Assembly: GCA_022579005.1 (NCBI GenBank)
Contig: MU401532.1
Coordinates: 62,001-126,000, forward strand
DNA: 64,000 bases
From: Poronia punctata
Lineage: Eukaryota; Ascomycota; Sordariomycetes; Xylariales; Xylariaceae
Reading direction: 5' to 3'
Under the pieces are notes generated by a model, which was given only the letters and a program-made list of their open reading frames with translations, searched no databases and had not been told where the DNA came from. Positions within the stretch are counted from its first letter, which is position 1; the number at the start of each line of letters is the position of its first letter. The translations under genes and the position numbers were made by a program. Below, piece by piece: positions 57,504 through 64,000 of the stretch.

Positions 57504-60500
57504 ATGATGGCACACGTGCCGAGGCCGACTCCGCCGCCACAGCTCAAGGCGGAGGATGGGCCCGCTCGTCACCGGACGCATATGCTGAGCCACCCGGGGG
57601 ATTATAACATGGACGACGGCGACAGTGAGAATGACGGCGAAGGTGATAACGATAACAGGAACGGGAACTCGTCGAATTCTGATGGGCCGGTGAAGAAACG
57701 CAGGCGGAGCCGGAAGGGGCTCGACAAGAAGTTCGAATGTCCAACCGAAGGGTGCGGGAAAAGCTATTCGAGGGCCGAACATCTGTAAGTAAGCCTTGCG
57801 TCGTCCCTCTTTAGGTGGAGTGGTTTGGAGGCTCTCTAGTTTGGATGGAGGGCCTGGTGTCGTCTCGTGCCGGATCGTGCTTAATCGCTCCTGACTGACG
57901 ATCTCCAAGCCATCGTCACCAACTGAACCATGCGCCTAAGCAAATATATAAATGTAACTTCCCCGACTGCAACCGCGAGTTCGTCCGACTCGACTTGTGC
58001 AACCGCCATAGGGATCGCCACACCGCGAAGGGGTCTGCGTTGAGCCGGAAGGATTCTCTCCTCAGCCAAAACTCTCCGGTCGACAACGTAAGATCTCCGT
58101 ACCCCACCCCTGCCTCGACGACCATGTCACCCAAGCACAACAAGCTAGGGAACAGCGGCGGAATATCATCAGAACACGCAGCTCACCTGCAGCATCAGTC
58201 ACCCAAGGACGGTGTGGGCCTTGCAACGCCGTATACGCCCGTTACTACCACTTCTCCCACAACCTTTGCTCACCCCGGCCCCACTAGCGTCGCCGATAGC
58301 TATATGCACTCCGAGCAAGGGGCAGGGTACGCGGCGAGACTTCCGCACCAGTCCCCCGCAGCTCACCCGCCGCGTGTCCACCAGTCGAGCGGCAACCCCT
58401 ACGGTGCCATGTCGCCCGTCTCATCTCACCCTGGCAGTTTCCACATGCAACCACATCACACACCACAGTCGTGTCCAACGGTATCCTACGTTGCGCCCAA
58501 CAACTTCCCTGCCTTCTCACTTCCCCCGTCCGGCTTCAATGCCGCTTCGGGGGCCACCACGGGCACCGGCACGAGACCTGCCCATCACTACGAATCATCG
58601 ACTGCAAGCGAATATGGCGAACAGTCGCACTCACAAGCTTCAAACGACCTCATGTTACTAGACCAGATGACGTCGCAAGGCACGATGCCGGTTTTCGGCG
58701 CCGAATGTGTCCTAAACAAGTCGCCTTACGGGTCATTCCCCGAGGATTTCGTTGCTTACCTATTCAACACAACATCTCCCAACGCTTCACCAGAAACCGT
58801 GGGGCGCCTCGTGCAACGTAACCAGTATGGAAGGTGAGTGCGTAGCAGGCAAGGGACGCTCGATGACGTGGGGAGCTGACCATAGCTAGTTATGTCGATT
58901 ACCAACATCAGTACGGCATGCAGTACGCTGGGACCGAAGGGGGCTCTCTCGGCTACTTTCCTCCCGGGCAAGTGATGGCCGTAACAAGCTTGCTCGACGC
59001 CAACCTACCCGAATCTATCTTGACCGATGAGAAGAGTCAGGAGCTGTTTGATATGATCAAGGAAAAGTTCAGGGAGAATAACCAGGCTCCTGTAGAACGC
59101 CAGGGGGACAATTTTCTCGAGGGCGATAGGAATGACGACGATCACATCCTAAGCCGCAAGATGATGCAGATTTATATAGGTTCATACTGGTTACACTTCA
59201 GCGACCAGGTGCCCATCTTGCACAAGCCGACATTCTCTCCCGACAGGACACCTGATCCTCTCCTGATAGCTGTCATGGCCATAGGTGCCGCTTGCCTGGA
59301 CCGTAGCCATGGCGAAAAGGTGACGGACGCTGCAGCTCACCTCTCCAACTTCCTGGCCTGGAACCTGAGGTGGGTGATATTTATGGACGTGCATAGCAGA
59401 CCACCGGCGAAGCTTTGGGTCTTCCAAACCCTGTTGCTACTCGAGTTGTACGAAAAGATGTACTCGACGCGGGAGCTGCACGAGCGAGCCCATATCCACC
59501 ACGCGACCACCATCACGCTCATGCGGCGGGGCAGGTCCCTCATCGGGAGATCAACGGCGGACTCTCCTCCCAGCAGGCGAGAGGAAAGGGCTGCCAGCGC
59601 TGGGTCTAGGCTGTCATCCACGTCTGGCCCGGCGCTTACTGCGGACGAGTGGTGGAATAACTGGATAACGAACGAGAGTACGCGACGTGTCGCTTTTACG
59701 GCCTTTTTGATAGATTCGACCCATGCAACCATGTTTGGACACTCGACCGTCATGGTAGCTCACGAGATGCGGATCCCGTTGCCTTGCGACGACCAGCTGT
59801 GGAAGGCAACTAATGGTGCCGAGGTTAGCCGGCTCGAGTCGAATCTGTTGTCCAACGGAATCAAACCGATTGCGTTTCTGGAAGGTCTGAAGCGCACGCT
59901 GGGCGGGCAGGAGGTGCACACCAACCCCTTTGGGCGGCAAATCCTCATGGCCGGACTGCTGAGCGTCAGTTGGCACATGAACCAGCGCGATCTTCAGGTA
60001 AGTTCGCTGGGGCAAAACATGTCTCAGGCGCTCGGTGGGCGGGATAAATGGCGGGGTACGTTGATGAGGGCATTTGACGCGTGGAGAAACGAGTTCGACA
60101 AAGCACTGCGTAACTCGAGCACATCCATGGACCCGTACAGCGCCGACAGGAGTCACAACCCCAACATCGTGTTCGAAAGCCGAACGGTATTGCATCATCT
60201 GGCCCACATGGCGATGCACGTGGATATCGTAGACTGTCAAATATTTGCCCGAGCCAAGCGACTGCTGGGGCGAGCGATCGGGCCGCAAGATCTAAGCAGC
60301 GCACAGCGAAGGATGAAAGACCACTGGGCGCCTTCGGCCAGAGCTCGTGACGCGACCTTCTACGCCATCAAGTTCCTGTGCTCTGTATTGCTGGACGACA
60401 CACAGTATTGCGCCCGGGACGACGTGCTCCTGAACCGGCCCTGGGTCCTGTACTTTGCCGCATTGGTGGTTTGGTGTTACGGATTCGCCATGGCGGGACC

Positions 60501-60744
60501 GTGTCCGACGCACCCGGTTCCAACCAAGGCCGAAGATAGGCAGGCGCAGATGCGCGAATACCTCGAGAGACTTGGGTCGATACAGACACCCGACGATCTC
60601 AAGTTTTCTAAAGACGTCAATAGGACGAGTGCTCTTCTAGCCGTCTTGAAAGATGCCTTTGCCTCGACCAGGTGGGAGCTTCTTCGTGAGGGCGCCACTT
60701 TATTGGATAACTGTATCCAACTGAATAGTGGTCTTCTTGTATAG
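57504..60744 (+). CDS. C2H2 zinc-finger transcription factor with fungal-specific regulatory domain (Klf1-like)
   Basis: Three exons, 57504-57784, 57910-58833 and 58890-60744, giving 1019 residues. After an acidic stretch and a basic nuclear-localisation-like block (KKRRRSRKG) there are two C2H2 fingers. Finger 1 has C79, C84, H97 and H101; finger 2 has C109, C114, H127 and H131. Intron 1 cuts finger 1, and splicing restores EHLHRHQLNH. A Ser/Pro/His-rich region covers about 135-400. The second half, from about SRKMMQIYIGSYWLHFSDQV onward, is the helical fungal-specific regulatory domain (PF04082 type) usually paired with Zn2Cys6 clusters but here paired with C2H2 fingers, as in the Klf1 group. 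It is predicted to be nuclear. Two adjacent ATGs stand at 57504 and 57507; an in-frame stop at 57453 limits the start. Targets are unknown. Confidence 0.87.
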
Positions 60745-62440
60745 GGTACGGGGATAACCGAAGCGGAAATATCCCAATTTTGGAGAGTATATGGTCTTTT
60801 ACCTATATATCTCTTAAAAGCTGCGGGTCCAGCGTTGCCATGTCTCGGTAGATGCATGTCCTGGAGTAGCGCCGCGCCTGACATTTCTCCGCGACTATCT
60901 TGGGGGGGAAAGAAAAGGATACCAGAGGCGATGATTTTCCATCAGACGGTCTGGCTTTGCTACAGGGCGCGCGGATGTATATAATGATTTTCTCGCTTTA
61001 TACCCCACGACGCGACGAATCGTGCTTGCGGCAGTCCGCACCGTATGACGCCATGCTGCTCTCTTTTTTGTTCCAAACACGTACACAAACAAACACGTAC
61101 ACGCACACACATATATGATTATATAAGGGCATATTACATAATACCCTCACATTTTTACTTTGGGAAGGCCGGGGTCGGGGGTTGCAAAGCGTTTTTGAAT
61201 AGTAAGAAATAAAAAATACCTATCCGGTGATATTCGGATATCTGCGAGTATCCGAATTATCTGGCTAGTATCTGGCTAGTACCTGGCTACCTTAGCTCAT
61301 ATGCAGGTATTTATACGTGTAGATATTATAGCTGTGCTAGACTGTGATCTTGTTCAAAACTTGGGAGGTACCAAGGAGCTGGAGGACACGGTGCTCGGAT
61401 TCCGGTAGGAGGGTTGTGCATATCGTATGTCCGGTTCGGGATCGTACTTCCCTAACGCCGAACTGGTAACAGCGGGGTTATGGTTACACACACGTTACGT
61501 GCCTCTTGTGTACGATACAACATTCTTGTAATTAAATCGAAACACCTATTCTACTTGTACGCCTGCACGGTAGCTACCTAATAAATATGAGATGATACGT
61601 GTCTAGAACACATCAAATTGGCTTAGTGAAATAAACAGAGTGTTTAATACTCATCTACCCTCTCTTGGTTCACAAAGACTTTAATTACGTTTGATACCAC
61701 GTAGATAACAAATGCAGGTATCTTTTGCAAAACTTGAATCATATTGGAAACAAGCATTTTACTTGCTAGTCAAAAGCCTTGATAAGAATCCTGCAAGGGC
61801 CTAGAACGGTCCTGTTGCTTTTATATCCGTATCCTAGAAAGCCTATTGCGCAATTGTTTGCCGGTTTTCACCTATTAAACCCTACGGACAATGCGCTTTC
61901 CCTGCAGGGTAGATGTGTAATGTATCGTAAGCTGCGGACAAATATGTAGATGTGAAGAGGATACGGTAATTGAGTACTGGTGTACTTCCTTAGCGCTAAA
62001 CTTTTGCCTTATATTATATTGTACCTCTGCCAGATAATTATGTACCCAACATACATGTAAGGTAGGTGGATTTGTACCCGCATTTACCCCAGATGTTCCG
62101 CCTCTAGCCCCTCGATCATGTAGATAGCTAGTACATGCGTATTGTAGGCTCACAGAGACCAGACTGCCCTGGAGGTAATACCTAAATGGACTTTGTGTTC
62201 CGCTTGGAGCAAACATTTACCTATTGACCCCTCCATCTATCTCACTTAATTGAGGTGAATAGGATTGATGATGTACGTGGGGATCTCTAAACCTTGACCT
62301 CGCGTGGTTTCTACTCATCTTTCATCCAACCAACCGAAGCAACACCCTTTTTAGTTTTCATCAAGTCTTCTACGTGTATCATCGAGTCACCGGTCGCCGT
62401 TCCCTGCGGGTGCGATTGATCGGGACGAGAAGACGCAAAG
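60745..62440. other. intergenic, 1.7 kb
   Basis: No gene was recognised. Tandem CTGGCTAGTA/CTGGCTAGTAC words lie at about 61260-61288, and CACGTACAC-type words near 61078-61115. The right end forms the promoter of the F-box gene. Confidence 0.55.
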
Positions 62441-64000
62441 ATGCCAATCCTGACTGAACTACCGCGGGAGATCATCTTCTACATTCTTGACTCTGTCGAT
62501 GCGGAAGACCTGCTTCGGGTTGCCGGCGCATGCAGAACTCTCTATCATGCGGTCCGAGGCAACGTACCACTGTATAAACAACATTACTTGAAGTTGCTGG
62601 ACGCTCCGCCCAATTCTGATGGCGTCGAGTGGGAGAGGCTAGTGACAGATGTGCTCCGTCTACAGAGCATTGGTCGGAGGGTGATGGTTAATGCCAAGGT
62701 ACGGAAGTCAATTATTATCAACTACCTTAGCACAGGGTCCAATTGGAGTTACCATCCTTTTTCCCCTTTCTCCATTATAATACCAATGTTTTATTCACCC
62801 GTATCTCCTCATATTTTTCCATGTTCTGCGAGAGCTCAAGGCTAACAACATGTTACTCTACTATCTTATTCCAAACAGAAAGATGATCTCGGATTCGTAC
62901 ACAAGGTGATGACCGAGCTGCTAAAAAATGCCGTCACTAACGGCGTGAGGCCCAACGTCTCCGGGGACCTGGCAGCAAGACTTCCCTATTCTCGCAACGC
63001 CGAGCTTTTGGCCGCCATCTTCGAGCAAGAGACCAACCGCGCAGCTTTTCTCTGCCGTTCATTCATCTACGAGCGCGCGCGTGCCGAGTTCCTTTCCACC
63101 GACATCGGATACTGGCACGGCCCACCCAAGCCCGAGCATCAGCTGAGCGCTCATTTACACTGCCTCTACGGCGTGCCTCAGCTGTTGGCCTATCCGGTCG
63201 ACCGGAGGCGGGCCCGGATGACGGCGACCCGGGCTGGTAAGCAGCAGCTCATGCGACCCTTTGCCTGCTCCAAGGTGTACGACCTCCGACAGTACACTCG
63301 CAAGACCCAGTGGGGCCCCTTTATGGACGATGGGTCGATGCGCGTCGACTGGGAGAAGGTCGAGGCCGTCATGATCGTGCTCGGCGCAAACATCGACGAC
63401 CTGGGCCTCACAAACGTACCCATGTTCGACACCTTTAGCTGCATCCCATTTGCCGGCACCTGGCCCAACAGCTGGAAGTCGCCACAGAAACGCACCCGGC
63501 CGCGTGTGCTGGATCCCCTCGAGCACCTCGACCCTTACGGCGTCACCGGAGTCTGGCTGCGCGTCATCTGTTTCTTGGATTATTCCGATTTCTTCGCCTA
63601 CAATTTCGCTGCCGATGCGCAGCCGCCGCCCCATGTTCCGCGTCCGGCCATCCAAGCCGGCGAGGCGACTAGGCTTATCCTCATGCGGATATACGTTACT
63701 GGTGTGGAGCAGCCAGGTCCCGAGGACGGGCAACGCTTGCCCGTAGTGCATTTCAAGGGCATCTCGAGGTCGTTAGACCACTCCTTTGACGAGAATGCCG
63801 ACTCAGACATCAGAGGTGGGATCGTCCCTATTCTATATCTAACCATCAACGATTTCCTGACCAACATCGTAGGTACCGTGCGTCTAACTCCCCAGGGCGA
63901 GGTCCGTTGGACGTCCTTCTCCATTCTCGGCGGCGTAGAGCGATGGCGGAGCGAGAGTATACAAGTTGGTGGTGTCGGGAGTGCCAAAGGTGTCTTTGGC
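62441..64000 (+). CDS. F-box protein (3' partial)
   Basis: Exon 1 is 62441-62698 (86 codons) and exon 2 starts at 62879 and stays open to the window edge (374 codons), in phase 0 across a 180-nt intron (donor GTACGG, acceptor AACAG). The N-terminal F-box reads LTELPREIIFYILDSVDAED and continues LLRVAGACRTLYHAV (residues 5-39). The rest (for example LSAHLHCLYGVPQLLAYPVD and DPYGVTGVWLRVICFLDYSD) is a long region shared, to my recollection, with uncharacterised fungal F-box proteins. It has no visible WD or LRR repeats. F-box proteins bring substrates to SCF ubiquitin ligases through Skp1; the substrate here is unknown. The C-terminus is outside the window. Confidence 0.85.

Noticed and set aside
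57883..60304. several minus-strand frames of 60-224 codons opposite the C2H2 regulator
   Set aside because: They are shadows of a GC-rich coding exon on the plus strand.

Overview
The window comes from a filamentous ascomycete (Pezizomycotina, most likely Sordariomycetes). The evidence is short GT-AG introns of about 50-160 nt with GTAAGT-type donors in most genes, and recognisable fungal orthologues: Uba4, Pam17, ERJ5, IDH1, a group III G-alpha (GNA-3 type), glycogen phosphorylase and the Hog1 MAP kinase. A Zn2Cys6 regulator and a C2H2 plus fungal-specific-domain regulator are also present. The class-level placement is inference. Exon structures were built by hand from conserved protein sequence, GT/AG sites and a check that reading phase adds up exactly; most genes are spliced and are given as one span with exons listed in the evidence.

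Layout. 1-9.1 kb is dense: the 3' end of uba4 (+), pam17 (-), a three-exon Zn2Cys6 regulator (-) head-to-head with a zinc-less medium-chain reductase (+), an amidohydrolase pseudogene with its catalytic middle deleted (+), an intron-containing tRNA-Ala(UGC) (-), and an ERJ5-type ER J protein (+). 11-19 kb holds a GCK-type STE20 kinase (+, Sid1/SepL-like) convergent with an unknown Cys/His-rich protein (-), then NAD-isocitrate dehydrogenase subunit 1 (+) convergent with a GNAT acetyltransferase (-) carrying a poly-glutamate microsatellite. 23.6-26.7 kb is one large SH3 protein with an unusual Cys/His module. 31-38.5 kb holds the G-alpha subunit and glycogen phosphorylase. 43.6-47.9 kb holds Hog1 and a class III aminotransferase. 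57.5-60.7 kb is the C2H2 regulator, and an F-box protein runs off the right edge.

Between these lie long gene-poor stretches (19-23.6, 26.7-31.3, 38.5-43.6 and 47.9-57.5 kb). They have no convincing genes but are studded with short palindromic words of the TACCTAGGTA and TACGAGTA/TACTCGTA kind and with homopolymer tracts. A 10-N assembly gap flanked by extreme homopolymers is at 48994-49003.

Functionally this is mostly a core-genome segment. Signalling is prominent (G-alpha, Hog1, STE20 kinase), together with storage-carbon and mitochondrial metabolism. The only accessory-looking patch is 2.0-6.5 kb (regulator, reductase, decayed amidohydrolase). I did not find a clear new multi-gene system. 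The best candidates for something undescribed are the Cys/His plus SH3 protein, the Cys/His-rich orphan at 13.6-15.0 kb, and the repeated intergenic word vocabulary.
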